Below, in pieces: positions 1-8,226 of a stretch of 36,504 nt of DNA (positions are counted from its first letter, which is position 1; each line of letters starts with the position of its first letter). The stretch is from the NCBI RefSeq assembly GCF_027622855.1, contig NZ_JAPZVR010000020.1, positions 40,564 to 77,067 of the forward strand. Direction: 5' to 3'. A model generated the notes under the pieces. It saw only the letters and a list, made by a program, of their open reading frames with translations. It was not told where the DNA came from and searched no databases. The position numbers and the translations under genes are program-made. This stretch comes from Glycomyces algeriensis. Lineage in GTDB: Bacteria; Actinomycetota; Actinomycetes; Mycobacteriales; Micromonosporaceae.

Positions 1-136
1 GCCCACTGAGCGCGAATGCCATTCGCATTCAGGGGGATGTCGGACCCGTGTGGGAGAGTCGTCCTATTTCCCTGGTTGGTCGGAGGTGGATGCGGGTGGG
101 AAGGGGCACGCCCTATGGCCGCGTCAAGGAGCCGGG

Positions 137-1222
137 TCATACGTGCACCCCTCTCGCATATCGCGGGATCCGCACCGTGGCCTTGGTCCCCTCCCCCGGG
201 GCGGTGTCGAGCCACAGGCCGTACTCGGGTCCGTAGACCGCGCGCAGCCGTCGGTCCACATTGGCCAGTCCGATGCGGCCCGCGCCCTGGCGGCTGCCGG
301 TGAGGATCGCCTTCGCCGTCTCCGGTTCCATGCCCGCGCCGTCGTCCTCGACCTCGATGACGCACAGCGCGCCCTCGGAGAACCCGCGCACGGCGATGTG
401 CCCGGTGCCGGGCTTGGACTCGAAGCCGTGGCGCACGGCGTTCTCCACGATCGGCTGCACCACCAGGAACGGGATGGGCACGGGCAGGACCTCCGGGGCG
501 ATGCGGACGGTGATGTCGAGGCGGTCGTCGAACCGGGCCCGCTGCAGCTCGAGGTAGGTCTGCACCGCCTGCAGCTCGTCCGCCACGGTGGCGTAGTCGC
601 CGGTGTTCGCGAACGAGTAGCGCAGGTAGTCCGAGAAGTCGGTGAGCAGTTCGCGGGCCCGCTCGGGGTCGGTGCGGGTGTGGGCGCTGATCGCGGCGAG
701 CGCGTTGTGCATGAAGTGCGGCGAGATCTGGGCCCGCAGCGTGCGAAGGTCCGCCGCCGCGATCCGCTCGCGGGCCCGGTCCAGGTCCGCGTGGTCGAGC
801 GCGGTCGCCACGAGGTGCGCGGCCTCGGCGACCTCCGCGTCGCTCACGTCCCCCGCCACGAGCAGGCACCCCGCCAGGTCTCCCGAGACGATCAGCGGCG
901 AGGACCGCAGCGGCGGCGCCGTGACCGGCTCGAGCACGTCCAGGGTCTCGACGAGCAGGCCCTGGGCCGCGGCCGGGTCGAGGCTCCCGGCGACCGCGAT
1001 GACCCGCTCGCAGTCGGCCAGCGCGACCGCGTCGGCCGCGAGGAGCTTGGCGAGGCGGCGGGCCGCGAGCGGCGCGCCCTTGCCGTTCAGGCCGTCCGCG
1101 AGGGACTCGCCGACCTGGCGGGAGAGGCGCAGCGCCGCGAGCGCCCCGGAGCCCAGCGCGCGCCGGCGCGTCGAGGCGAGCCTCGAAGCGCGGAGCGAGG
1201 CGGAAAGGCGACCGGGGATCAC
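137..1222 (-). CDS. LytS/YehU-type sensor histidine kinase (N-terminus uncertain)
   Basis: Cytoplasmic-looking two-component sensor kinase of 361 aa. The second half carries the His_kinase/HATPase_c pattern of the LytS/YehU family: an H-box LRAQISPHFMHNALAAI with the phospho-accepting His, an N-box VVQPIVENAVRHG, and Gly-rich ATP-lid motifs DDGAGM and GRIGLANV. The first ~150 residues look like the GAF-like sensor part of kinases found next to actinobacterial acetate-type symporters. The gene follows the symporter on the same strand after 76 bp, so it probably senses the same solute. The only in-frame start downstream of the symporter is GTG 1222, which has no Shine-Dalgarno sequence. The frame is open upstream through a G/C homopolymer, so the true N-terminus may be lost or mis-assembled. 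No response regulator is visible before the window edge. Confidence 0.8.
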   Translation of the reverse strand: MIPGRLSASLRASRLASTRRRALGSGALAALRLSRQVGESLADGLNGKGAPLAARRLAKLLAADAVALADCERVIAVAGSLDPAAAQGLLVETLDVLEPVTAPPLRSSPLIVSGDLAGCLLVAGDVSDAEVAEAAHLVATALDHADLDRARERIAAADLRTLRAQISPHFMHNALAAISAHTRTDPERARELLTDFSDYLRYSFANTGDYATVADELQAVQTYLELQRARFDDRLDITVRIAPEVLPVPIPFLVVQPIVENAVRHGFESKPGTGHIAVRGFSEGALCVIEVEDDGAGMEPETAKAILTGSRQGAGRIGLANVDRRLRAVYGPEYGLWLDTAPGEGTKATVRIPRYARGVHV

Positions 1223-1253
1223 CTGTTCACTGTAACGGGGCCCACAGAAAAGT

Positions 1254-1284
1254 GGGGGGGGGGGCGGCCCCCCCCCCCCCCCCC
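1254..1284. repeat. G11-CGG-C17 homopolymer inverted repeat
   Basis: A run of 11 G (1254-1264), the bases CGG, then a run of 17 C (1268-1284) can fold into an all-G/C hairpin. It lies between the symporter stop and the histidine kinase start. It could be a terminator-like or slippage-prone element, but runs of this length are a classic site of sequencing or assembly error, and the histidine kinase frame passes through it. Confidence 0.7.
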
Positions 1285-1298
1285 GCCTCTGGGGCGGC

Positions 1299-2978
1299 TC
1301 AGTGCTCCGCGGCCCGCTCAGAGCCCGCGCCGGTCAGCGCCCTCACCTGGAGGGTCGCGAATCGATCGGGGCGGGACTCGTCGCTCATCAGCGTGCCGAC
1401 CACGGCGCAGATGAGACCGAGCGGGATGGAGACCAAGCCAGGGTTCGACATCGGGAACCATGCGATGTCGACCCCTTCGCCGAGCAGCGAGGTTTCGGTT
1501 CCGGAGAAGACCGGAGAGAAGACCACCAGGGCGAGCGAGGCGACCAGGCCGCCGTAGATGCCCCAGAGGGCGCCGCTGGTGTTGAACCGCTTCCAGAACA
1601 GGCTCAGGAGCAGCGTCGGCAGGTTCGCCGAGGCCGCGACCGCGAAGGCCAGGCCCACCAGGAAGGCGACGTTGAGGTTCTGGGCGAAGATCGCCAGGAC
1701 GATCGCGACGATGCCGATGCCGATCGAAGCGAGCTTCGCGACGCCGACCTCCTCGCGCTCGGTCGCCTTGCCGTGGCGGATGACGCTGTTGTACAGGTCG
1801 TGCGCCAGCGAGGACGACGAGGCGATCACCAGGCCCGAGACCGTGGAGAGGATCGCCGCGAAGGCCGCGGAGGCGATGACCGCGAGCATGACCGCGCCGA
1901 GCGTGGACCCGCCGACTTCGCCGCCGACCACTTCGGCCAGCTGCGGTGCGGCGGTGTTCCCGGCCGGGTTCTGAGCGGTGATCGCCTCGACCCCGACGAT
2001 CGCGGCCGCGCCGAAGCCCAGCACGAGCGTCATCAGGTAGAAGGCGCCGATCAGGCCGATGCCCCAGTTGATGGAGCGGCGGGCGACCCGGGCGTCCGGG
2101 ACCGTGTAGAAGCGGATGAGGACGTGCGGGAGGCCCGCGGTGCCGAGGACCAGCGCGAGCCCGAGGCTCACCAGGTCGAGCTTGTTCCACATGGTCTGGA
2201 CCGCGTCGCCCGGCACCTCGACCCCGTAGCGCAGCCCCGGTTCGAGGAAGGCCGCGCCCTGGCCCGAGGCGGTGGCGGCGTCGCCGAGCAGGTCGGAGAC
2301 GTTGAAGCCGTACTGGCCGAGGACCATGAGCGTCAGGACGGCCGCGCCGCCGACCAGGACCATCGCCTGGAAGATCTGGACCCAGGTGTTGCCCTTCATG
2401 CCGCCGAGGGCGACGTAGAGGGTCATGATCAGCCCGACCAGGACGATGCCGGCGATCTTGGCGGTCTCGGCGTCCATGCCGAGGTAGGTCTCGCCTTCCT
2501 TGATGCCGAGGAGCAGCGCGATGAGCGCGCCCGCGCCGACCATCTGGGCGAGCAGGTAGAAGATCGAGACGCTGAGGGTCGAGACGGCGGCGGCGGTGCG
2601 GACCGGGCGCTGGCGCATCCGGAACGACAGCACGTCGGCCATGGTGAACCGGCCGGTGTTGCGGAGCATCTCGGCGACCAGCAGGAGCGCCACCAGCCAG
2701 GCGACGAGGAAGCCGATCGAGTAGAGGAACCCGTCGTAGCCGAACAGGGCGATCGTCCCGGCGATGCCGAGGAAGGAGGCGGCCGACATGTAGTCGGAGG
2801 CGATCGCGAAGCCGTTCTGCCACGCCGAGAAGCTGCGTCCGCCGGAGTGGAAGTCGGTGGCGGTGCGGGTGTAGCGGTGGCCCCAGATGGAGATCACGAT
2901 GGTGACGGCCACCGTGAGCAGGAACAGGACCATGGTCAGGGTGCGGCCGGTGCCTTCGGCCTGGGCGAGGAGGTCCAT
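1299..2978 (-). CDS. Sodium:solute symporter, ActP/MctC-like (acetate/monocarboxylate)
   Basis: A 559-aa membrane protein of the SSS family, closest in pattern to cation/acetate symporters (ActP, MctC). It would import acetate, pyruvate or propionate with a cation across the plasma membrane. About 13 hydrophobic segments are visible. Typical family stretches include the early ASDYMSAASFLGIAG loop, the ALGGMKGNTWVQ loop and the GTAGLPHVLIRFYTVPDA loop. The start is ATG 2978, which overlaps the DUF485 stop in a TGATG arrangement and implies translational coupling. Longer readings of the frame run over the DUF485 gene and lack family similarity. The exact substrate cannot be read from sequence. 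Confidence 0.9.
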   Translation of the reverse strand: MDLLAQAEGTGRTLTMVLFLLTVAVTIVISIWGHRYTRTATDFHSGGRSFSAWQNGFAIASDYMSAASFLGIAGTIALFGYDGFLYSIGFLVAWLVALLLVAEMLRNTGRFTMADVLSFRMRQRPVRTAAAVSTLSVSIFYLLAQMVGAGALIALLLGIKEGETYLGMDAETAKIAGIVLVGLIMTLYVALGGMKGNTWVQIFQAMVLVGGAAVLTLMVLGQYGFNVSDLLGDAATASGQGAAFLEPGLRYGVEVPGDAVQTMWNKLDLVSLGLALVLGTAGLPHVLIRFYTVPDARVARRSINWGIGLIGAFYLMTLVLGFGAAAIVGVEAITAQNPAGNTAAPQLAEVVGGEVGGSTLGAVMLAVIASAAFAAILSTVSGLVIASSSSLAHDLYNSVIRHGKATEREEVGVAKLASIGIGIVAIVLAIFAQNLNVAFLVGLAFAVAASANLPTLLLSLFWKRFNTSGALWGIYGGLVASLALVVFSPVFSGTETSLLGEGVDIAWFPMSNPGLVSIPLGLICAVVGTLMSDESRPDRFATLQVRALTGAGSERAAEH

Positions 2979-3334
2979 CAGCGGTCCTCTCCGTAATGGA
3001 TGGCGTCGTGGAGTTCGATCGCCTTCGGGTCGTAATTGCGGGCGGCGTAACGCGAATAGCCCCAGGCGATCCCGAACGTGGAGAGGAACTGGCCGAGGCC
3101 CAGGACCAGCGCGACGTTCACGTTGCCGAAGAGGACGGTGCCCATGAAGTCGCGGGCGTACGCGGAGAGGAGCACATAGAGCAGGTACCAGGCGAGGAAC
3201 GCGACCGTCGCGGGCACGATGAAGCGGAAGAGGCGGCGCTTGAGGTCGAGGAACCGGGGGTCGTCGTGCATCGCGGCGAGCTGCTCCTCGGTGACCTCGG
3301 GCGGGGGGCCGTCGCGGGTGGGGGTCGTAGCCAT
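2978..3334 (-). CDS. DUF485 small membrane protein
   Basis: A 118-aa protein of the DUF485 family (YjcH-like), which accompanies ActP-type symporters. It has a charged N-terminus, a motif around DPRFLDLKRRLFRF, two membrane segments (about residues 37-57 and 70-93) and a short charged tail. It is the first gene of the DUF485-symporter-histidine kinase operon and its stop overlaps the symporter start by one base. It is thought to be an accessory subunit of the transporter; a biochemical role is not established. Confidence 0.88.
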   Translation of the reverse strand: MATTPTRDGPPPEVTEEQLAAMHDDPRFLDLKRRLFRFIVPATVAFLAWYLLYVLLSAYARDFMGTVLFGNVNVALVLGLGQFLSTFGIAWGYSRYAARNYDPKAIELHDAIHYGEDR

Positions 3335-3637
3335 CGGGCCGTTCCTCCTTGAAGGGCTTGATGCTGGGCTTGTCCCAGTCCTCCCGGGCCGGCGTTGCTG
3401 GCGCGAGTCGGTCCGGTGACGGGTTTACATGCAACCTAAGAGGCCGGAGCGGCCGAGTGAAGCATTGGTGTGACGCGTGTCGCTAGGGGGTCGGCTTCCT
3501 GCGTTGAGGGCGCCGACGAACGGTCGGCGAACGGTCCGCGAACGGTCGCGCCGGGTTTCTCGCACGCGAACGATGAATTGCGCGTTGGGATCTCGTCTGC
3601 ACTGGTGAAGGCAATGGGACACCGAAAGGACCGCACG
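3335..3637. other. Divergent intergenic region
   Basis: This 303-bp region separates the DUF485-symporter operon (leftward) from the VOC gene (rightward). It holds the tandem 11-bp direct repeats at 3515-3547 and the VOC ribosome site (GAAAGGA at 3624-3630). I see no convincing protein-coding content; overlapping open frames here are shadows. Confidence 0.6.
3515..3547 (-). promoter_or_regulatory. Three tandem 11-bp direct repeats (PHO-box-like operator)
   Basis: On the minus strand three adjacent 11-mers read GACCGTTCGCG, GACCGTTCGCC and GACCGTTCGTC. The first nine bases are identical in all three. One-turn direct repeats are the binding layout of OmpR/PhoB-type regulators. The 7-mer cores (GTTCGCG, GTTCGCC, GTTCGTC), separated by 4 bp, resemble the actinomycete PHO box core GTTCACC. 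The site lies 181 bp upstream of DUF485 and 91 bp upstream of the VOC gene, so it could serve either direction. The repeat structure is seen directly; the regulator is inferred. Confidence 0.6.
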
Positions 3638-4054
3638 ATGGCGAGCAAGATGATCTTCCTGAACCTGCCCGTGAGCGACCTGGACGCCGCGAAGGCGTTC
3701 TACGAGGCGCTGGGCTGGAGCATCAACCCCGACTTCACCGATGAGAACGCGGCCTGCGTCGTCGTCGACGACAACATCTGCCTGATGCTGCTGACCAAGG
3801 CGTTCTACGCGACGTTCGCCGAGCGCCCGATCGCCGACACCGCCGCGTACTCGGCGGCGGCGTACGCGGTGGCGCTGCCGAGCCGCGAGGCCGTCGACGA
3901 GCTCACCGACGCCGCGCTCAAGGCCGGCGGCACCGAGGAGAACTCCAAGCAGGACCGCCGCGCCCAGGAGGCCGAGGTCGGCATGTACGGCCGCACCTTC
4001 CTCGACCTCGACGGCCACCAGTGGGAGCCGTTCTACATGCCCTACCCGCAGTAG
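3638..4054 (+). CDS. VOC/glyoxalase-fold protein
   Basis: A 138-aa single-domain protein of the vicinal-oxygen-chelate superfamily. The N-terminal motif FLNLPVSDLDAAKAFYEALGW and the C-terminal GRTFLDLDGHQWEPFYM match the paired beta-alpha-beta-beta-beta halves of glyoxalase-like proteins, close to the group annotated as lactoylglutathione lyase-like or bleomycin-resistance-like. Members act as dioxygenases, isomerases, epoxide-opening enzymes or binding proteins, so substrate and activity stay open. The start ATG 3638 has GAAAGGA just upstream; upstream extensions lack family similarity. It is monocistronic and convergent with the MFS exporter gene. Confidence 0.85.
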   Translation: MASKMIFLNLPVSDLDAAKAFYEALGWSINPDFTDENAACVVVDDNICLMLLTKAFYATFAERPIADTAAYSAAAYAVALPSREAVDELTDAALKAGGTEENSKQDRRAQEAEVGMYGRTFLDLDGHQWEPFYMPYPQ

Positions 4055-4062
4055 CCGGGTCT

Positions 4063-4082
4063 CCGGGAGGGCCGCTTCCCGG
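4063..4082. terminator. Short hairpin between convergent genes
   Basis: CCGGGA (4063-4068) pairs with TCCCGG (4077-4082) across an 8-base loop. It lies 9 bp after the VOC stop and faces the MFS gene end. There is no clear T-tract, so termination function is only suggested. Confidence 0.35.
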
Positions 4083-4184
4083 CGGACCGGGCGGGACTGG
4101 AACCGCTCGGTCCACCGGAGTTCGGGGGTCATGTCCGGCCTTCCTTGCCGTGGTTGCTGAGTTCGGTTGCGCGGGTCGCGGGGG

Positions 4185-5726
4185 TCAGTCCTTCGAGAGG
4201 TCGTGGTCCCGCATGAAGGCGAAGGTCGAGATGGCGCCGACGATCGCGAGCACCGCCAGCAGGATCAGCGTCACGTGCATGGCTGAGGTGAGGGCGGCCG
4301 AGGTCGCCTGCATCGCGACCTCCCGCTGGTCCTCGGGGACGGCGTCCAGGGACTGCGCCAGCCGGCCCTGCACGGCGTCGCCCGCGAGCAGGGTGGGGTC
4401 GTCGAGGACGGGCGCGCGGTCCCGGAGGTCGTTCAGGGTCAGGCTCGACAGCAGTGCGGCGGCGCCGGCGATCGCGATCGTCTCGCCGGTGATCCGCATC
4501 GTGTTGAACATCCCCGAGGCCATGCCCGCCCGTTCCACGGGGACGGAGCCGACCGCGGCGTTGTCCATGACGCCGAAGGCGCTGCCGACCCCGATGCCGA
4601 ACAGGGCCAGCGGCCCGATCAGCTCGGCCAGCGAGCCGCCCGGCTGCAGGGTGGTCAGCCACAGGGAGCCCGCCGCGATGAGGCTGGAGCTCGCGGCCAG
4701 CATGACCCGCAGCGGGATCCGGGCCGCCAGGCGGCCGGCGACGAGCGGGAGCGAGAGCACCGGCAGCGTGAGCGGCAGGAGCAGGGCGCCCGAGGCGAGG
4801 GCGCTGTGCCCGCTCACTCCTTGGAAGTACGGGGGCAGGTAGACCAGCAGCACCACGAACCCGAAGGTGACCGTGAACGGCTGGCACATGACCACGATGA
4901 ACGAGGGCTTGGCGAGCAGCGACAGGTCGAACACCGGTCGGGCCTGCCGCAGTTCGACCACCACGAACGCCAGCAGCAGCAGCACTGAGCCGGCCGCCGC
5001 CGAGAGGGTGCCGGTGCTCGTCCAGCCGTTCACCGGCCCTTCCACGAAGACCAGCGTCAGCAGCGCGAGGCTGCCGCTGAAGGTGGCCAGTCCGGCCCAG
5101 TCGACGCTCGTCGCGTCCGGGTCGCGGGACTCCGGAAGGTGCCGGGCGAGGAAGAGCAGCACGAACAGCGCGATGGCGACGTTCAACAGGAACACCAGCC
5201 GCCAGCTGCCGAGGTTGACGAGCATGCCCGCGGTGAGCGGGCCCAACGCGAGGCCGCAGCCGAAGGACGCGCCCAGCACGCCGAAGGCCTTGGCGCGGGC
5301 GGCCCCGGTGAAGGATGCCGCCAGCACCGCCGCGCCGCTGGTGAGCACCCCGGCGGCACCGATCCCCTGCAGCGCCCTGGCGATGTCGACCAGGATCATG
5401 TTCTGCGCGACGGCGCAGAGGGCGGACATGGCTGCGAACAGCCAGAGGCCCGAGATCATCACCCGGCGGCGCCCGTGCCTGTCGGCCAGGGCGCCGGCCG
5501 CGAGCAGGCAGGCGGCGAACGTGACGCCGTAGGCGTTCTGCACCCACTGCGTCTCGGCGATCCCGGCCCTGAGGTCGACGGCCATATCGGTCAGCGCGAC
5601 CGCGGGTCCGGTCACGGCGAGCGGCAGGGTCAGGCTGGACAGCGCCACGGCCAGAATGGCGAGTGGGCTTGCGGTGCGGTTCACCGCCTTGGGCGCAGTG
5701 CCTTGCTGGTCAATCACAGAAGTCAT
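4185..5726 (-). CDS. MFS drug exporter, DHA2 (EmrB/QacA) 14-TM family
   Basis: A 513-aa multidrug-type major facilitator predicted to have 14 membrane helices. It would pump small toxic compounds out of the cell by proton antiport. MFS motif A is clear at residues 78-90 (GALADRHGRRRVM), and motif C-like Gly-rich sequence follows around GASFGCGLALGPL. Length fits the DHA2 family (about 500 aa). ATG 5726 gives the expected N-terminus, with GAGAGG upstream. The upstream region holds a palindromic ATAAGA site. It points the same way as the MarR and FAD monooxygenase genes, and the three look like an efflux-plus-modification module. Substrate unknown. Confidence 0.88.
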   Translation of the reverse strand: MTSVIDQQGTAPKAVNRTASPLAILAVALSSLTLPLAVTGPAVALTDMAVDLRAGIAETQWVQNAYGVTFAACLLAAGALADRHGRRRVMISGLWLFAAMSALCAVAQNMILVDIARALQGIGAAGVLTSGAAVLAASFTGAARAKAFGVLGASFGCGLALGPLTAGMLVNLGSWRLVFLLNVAIALFVLLFLARHLPESRDPDATSVDWAGLATFSGSLALLTLVFVEGPVNGWTSTGTLSAAAGSVLLLLAFVVVELRQARPVFDLSLLAKPSFIVVMCQPFTVTFGFVVLLVYLPPYFQGVSGHSALASGALLLPLTLPVLSLPLVAGRLAARIPLRVMLAASSSLIAAGSLWLTTLQPGGSLAELIGPLALFGIGVGSAFGVMDNAAVGSVPVERAGMASGMFNTMRITGETIAIAGAAALLSSLTLNDLRDRAPVLDDPTLLAGDAVQGRLAQSLDAVPEDQREVAMQATSAALTSAMHVTLILLAVLAIVGAISTFAFMRDHDLSKD

Positions 5727-5772
5727 GGGAATGGCGCCTCTCGAATTCGCTGTGTATCAGAGATCGATTTAC

Positions 5773-5788
5773 CATAAGAGATCTTATG
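5773..5788. promoter_or_regulatory. MarR-operator-like inverted repeat
   Basis: CATAAGA-GA-TCTTATG is a perfect 7-bp inverted repeat with a 2-bp spacer, 47 bp upstream of the MFS start. Its size and symmetry fit a MarR-family operator. The ATAAGA half-site recurs upstream of the FAD monooxygenase. A MarR gene lies between the two targets, which makes it the natural candidate regulator (inference). Confidence 0.6.
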
Positions 5789-5828
5789 CTTGAGATATTA
5801 TGAGGCGCAGAATTTCCGGTCAAGAATA

Positions 5829-5844
5829 CGTGATCCGAATCACA
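5829..5844. promoter_or_regulatory. CRP/GlxR-like site
   Basis: CGTGATCCGAATCACA matches the CRP-family consensus TGTGA-N6-TCACA at nine of ten conserved bases. It lies about 103 bp upstream of the MFS start, inside the AT-rich region. Cyclic-AMP-receptor control is only a possibility. Confidence 0.35.
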
Positions 5845-6118
5845 TGTTATTTTGCAACGGTATTAATAGCGGTTAACAAAGGCGCAACTGAAAGCCGTCG
5901 CCCGAAACAAATCGATTCCAAGCCGAGAAGAGAAAAAGGGGTCGCTTGCAATGCGGCCGGCCTTATTCTCGGCCTTGCCGCGTCAGCATTTTCCACAGGC
6001 GCACGACATCCACGGCGAGCGCGATCATCGCCGGGCCGTCAGGACGGCACCGGCGTGCAACCTCGAGTGATGGACGGCCGCCCTTCTCCTGACTCTCCAG
6101 TCCGCGAAGGGCGACCGG

Positions 6119-6643
6119 TCAGCCGCGCATCCGCGTCCGCTGCTCGGCGGTGATCTCGGTCAGCGTCGCCGTGCACCGGCCGAGCAGGTCGAGCAGCAGT
6201 CGCGACTCCTCTTCCGAGAACGCGGCACCGAGCCGGAGTTCGACCTCGCAGGCCGCTCGGTCGGCGTCGTTGAGCAGTTCCCGGGCCTTGCGCGTCAGAC
6301 GGACTTCATGGACGTGGCTGTGGACGGGGTGCGGTTCCCGTTTGACGAGTTCGCGCGATTCCAAGGTGCGGAGGACCGACGACATGGTCTGCGGCGTCAC
6401 CAGGCACCGCCTGGCCAGTTCCGCCCCGGAAAGACCCGGTTCCTGCGCGACCACGAGTAGCAATGTGTACTGCGGGACATTGAGGTCGAAAGGCCTGAGC
6501 GCCGCCGTCTTCGCGGCCATGAGTTCCTGTTCGGCCCTTTTCAGATGGTTGCCGATTCGCTGGTCGATCGCAAGGAGAGTCATGTGCCCGATGTTATCCG
6601 AACGCTCGGCGACCGGATGGGCGCCGCCATATGGGTCGTTCAC
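6119..6643 (-). CDS. MarR-family transcriptional regulator
   Basis: A 174-aa winged-helix repressor. The centre shows the MarR fold: a dimerisation helix, then LNVPQYTLLLVVAQEPGLSG, the recognition region AELARRCLVTPQTMSSVLRTLE, and a beta-wing KREPHPVHSHVHEVRLT. GTG 6643 follows directly after the TAG stop of the monooxygenase (6646-6644) and has GGAG upstream, so the two genes are tightly coupled. ATG 6583 is an alternative giving a 154-aa protein. It probably represses the monooxygenase-MarR operon and the MFS exporter, with relief by an aromatic ligand (inference from context and shared operator half-sites). Confidence 0.88.
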   Translation of the reverse strand: MNDPYGGAHPVAERSDNIGHMTLLAIDQRIGNHLKRAEQELMAAKTAALRPFDLNVPQYTLLLVVAQEPGLSGAELARRCLVTPQTMSSVLRTLESRELVKREPHPVHSHVHEVRLTRKARELLNDADRAACEVELRLGAAFSEEESRLLLDLLGRCTATLTEITAEQRTRMRG

Positions 6644-8209
6644 CTAAGCACTCCGGTCCATCTCCAAGGCGACCGCTTTCGTGAAATTCGCGGTCAGCTC
6701 GGCCTCGAGCCGGTCGAGGTCGCCGATGTGTCCGTGTGCCGCGACGTGCCCGTCCGGCCGGAACAGGTAGTACGCCCTCCGGCCGCAGGCCCAGGGGGCC
6801 CCGGCCAGGGAGTCGAAGGTGATCTGCGGCCAGGCCGCCGCCGCCGCCTGGACCGACTCCGCCCATGCCTCGTCGCCGTTGGCGAAGCAGGCCAGGTACC
6901 ACCCGCTGAGCGGGCTCGGCACTCCGGCCGCGATCATCTGGTCGCGCCCGGGGGTTTCGCCGGGCCGGATGCTCCCCCGCCGGCAGCGGTGCTCGCTCGC
7001 GGGGCTCTGGGTGCTGCGCACCGGCGGGTACCGCAGCCGCCGGCCCGCCATCACCGGCAGGTAGTGGCGGGCGATGACACCGGTGCGGTCCAGGAGGCGG
7101 AACGCGCCGTCCCTCGCCGCGACCTGCAGCCGGCCCTTCAGCATCCAGCCGCGCGTCTGCACGTCCGTGTCGCGGACGACCTGGCGGGCCACCGCCTTCC
7201 GTTCGCTCTCATAGGTGTTCAGGAGCTCGGGCGGCGCTTCGCCCTTCAGTACGGCGGCGATCTTCCAGGCGAGGTTGTGGGCGTCCTGGATGCCCGTGTT
7301 CAGCCCCTGCCCGCCCGCCGGACTGTGGACGTGCGCGGCGTCGCCGGCGATGAAGGCCCGGCCCTGCCGGAAGGCCTCCGCGTGCCGCCGGTGCACGCGG
7401 AACGTGGTCTCCCAGACCGTGGTGCCGATCTTCACGCCCTGCGGGCCCTGCTCGTCCACGATGCGCTGCATGGCGGGCACGTTCACCCTCTCGCCCGGGC
7501 GCAGGCTCGAGAAGAACCGGAACACGCCGCCGGGCAGGGCCACGATCACGAGCGCGCCGGCCCGCGACTGGTAGTAGAGCGCCTTGTCGGTCGGCAGATC
7601 GCCTTCGATGTAGGCGTCGACGAGCGCGAAGGCGCTCTCGTACGTCGCCCCGGTGAACGCCGACCCCATCTGGGCCCTGACGGCGCTGCCCGCCCCATCG
7701 GTGCCGAGGACGAACGGCGCCCTGAACCGCTCGAAGGAGCCGTCACTGTGCTCGAGGATCGACGTCAGGCCCGTGGTGCGGGACAGGTCGTCGGAGTGGG
7801 TCAGGTCGTCGAAGGCGAGCAGCCGCACCCCTCGTTCGATCCGGCCGCCCAACGCGTGCAGGCGCTCGGTCAGCACCCGCTCCGTGTCGCACTGGGGCAG
7901 GCACAGCGGGGCGAGGTCCTCTGGGAATTCGAAGGTCGCCAGCGGCTTCCCGTCCGAGAAGTAGCTGAACGCGTTGATCGCCAGGCCCGCCTCGCGCGCC
8001 TGCCCAAGCACGCCGTTGTCCGCCAGCAGATCGAGGCTGCGGGGCCAGAGCAGGAGCGCCTTCGGGAACGGGGACGGCTCGGGGTTGCGGTCGATCAGGC
8101 GGACGTCGATGCCGTGCCGGAGCAGCTCGCACGCCGCCGTCAACCCGGTCGGCCCGGCTCCGACGACCAGTACGCGATCGCTGTCCGACGTCGGTCCCTG
8201 CGCTGTCAT
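6644..8209 (-). CDS. FAD-dependent aromatic monooxygenase (PheA/TfdB type)
   Basis: A 521-aa class A flavoprotein hydroxylase that would use NAD(P)H and O2 to hydroxylate an aromatic compound. The N-terminal Rossmann dinucleotide motif is VLVVGAGPTGLTAACELL. The second FAD motif GDAAHVHSPAGGQGLNTGIQ is intact, followed by DAHNLAWKIAAVL. The C-terminal ~100 residues look like the thioredoxin-fold domain of this family (near YYLFRPDGHVAAH). The start ATG 8209 has GGAG seven bases upstream. It is the first gene of a two-gene operon with the MarR regulator. Relatives act in phenol degradation, aromatic polyketide tailoring or antibiotic inactivation; the module context favours detoxification, but this is not proven. 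Confidence 0.88.
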   Translation of the reverse strand: MTAQGPTSDSDRVLVVGAGPTGLTAACELLRHGIDVRLIDRNPEPSPFPKALLLWPRSLDLLADNGVLGQAREAGLAINAFSYFSDGKPLATFEFPEDLAPLCLPQCDTERVLTERLHALGGRIERGVRLLAFDDLTHSDDLSRTTGLTSILEHSDGSFERFRAPFVLGTDGAGSAVRAQMGSAFTGATYESAFALVDAYIEGDLPTDKALYYQSRAGALVIVALPGGVFRFFSSLRPGERVNVPAMQRIVDEQGPQGVKIGTTVWETTFRVHRRHAEAFRQGRAFIAGDAAHVHSPAGGQGLNTGIQDAHNLAWKIAAVLKGEAPPELLNTYESERKAVARQVVRDTDVQTRGWMLKGRLQVAARDGAFRLLDRTGVIARHYLPVMAGRRLRYPPVRSTQSPASEHRCRRGSIRPGETPGRDQMIAAGVPSPLSGWYLACFANGDEAWAESVQAAAAAWPQITFDSLAGAPWACGRRAYYLFRPDGHVAAHGHIGDLDRLEAELTANFTKAVALEMDRSA

Positions 8210-8226
8210 CCATCAGCTCCCTAACA

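Larger units (their letters stand above)
5727..6118. other. AT-enriched promoter region upstream of the MFS gene
   Basis: A 392-bp gap between the MarR gene end and the MFS gene start. Its proximal part (about 5740-5950) is much richer in A/T than the rest of the window and carries an inverted repeat (5773-5788) and a CRP-like site (5829-5844). An open frame at 5800-6153 on the plus strand has no recognisable features, and I do not count it as a gene. Confidence 0.55.

Noticed and set aside
1..140. Frame starting ATG 140 (minus), overlapping the histidine kinase stop as ATGA and open to the window edge
   Set aside because: The overlap is tempting for a response regulator, but the ~46 residues lack the receiver-domain start (no VDDE-type motif) and are Pro/Asn-rich. 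Too short to support.
1302..2996. Plus-strand open frame of 564 codons over the symporter
   Set aside because: Antisense shadow; composition is Asp/Arg/Gly/Glu repetition, whereas the minus strand encodes a clear transporter.
5800..6153. 117-codon plus-strand frame in the AT-rich region
   Set aside because: No ribosome site, no family features, Arg/Ser/Pro-rich end overlapping the MarR gene. More likely promoter DNA.
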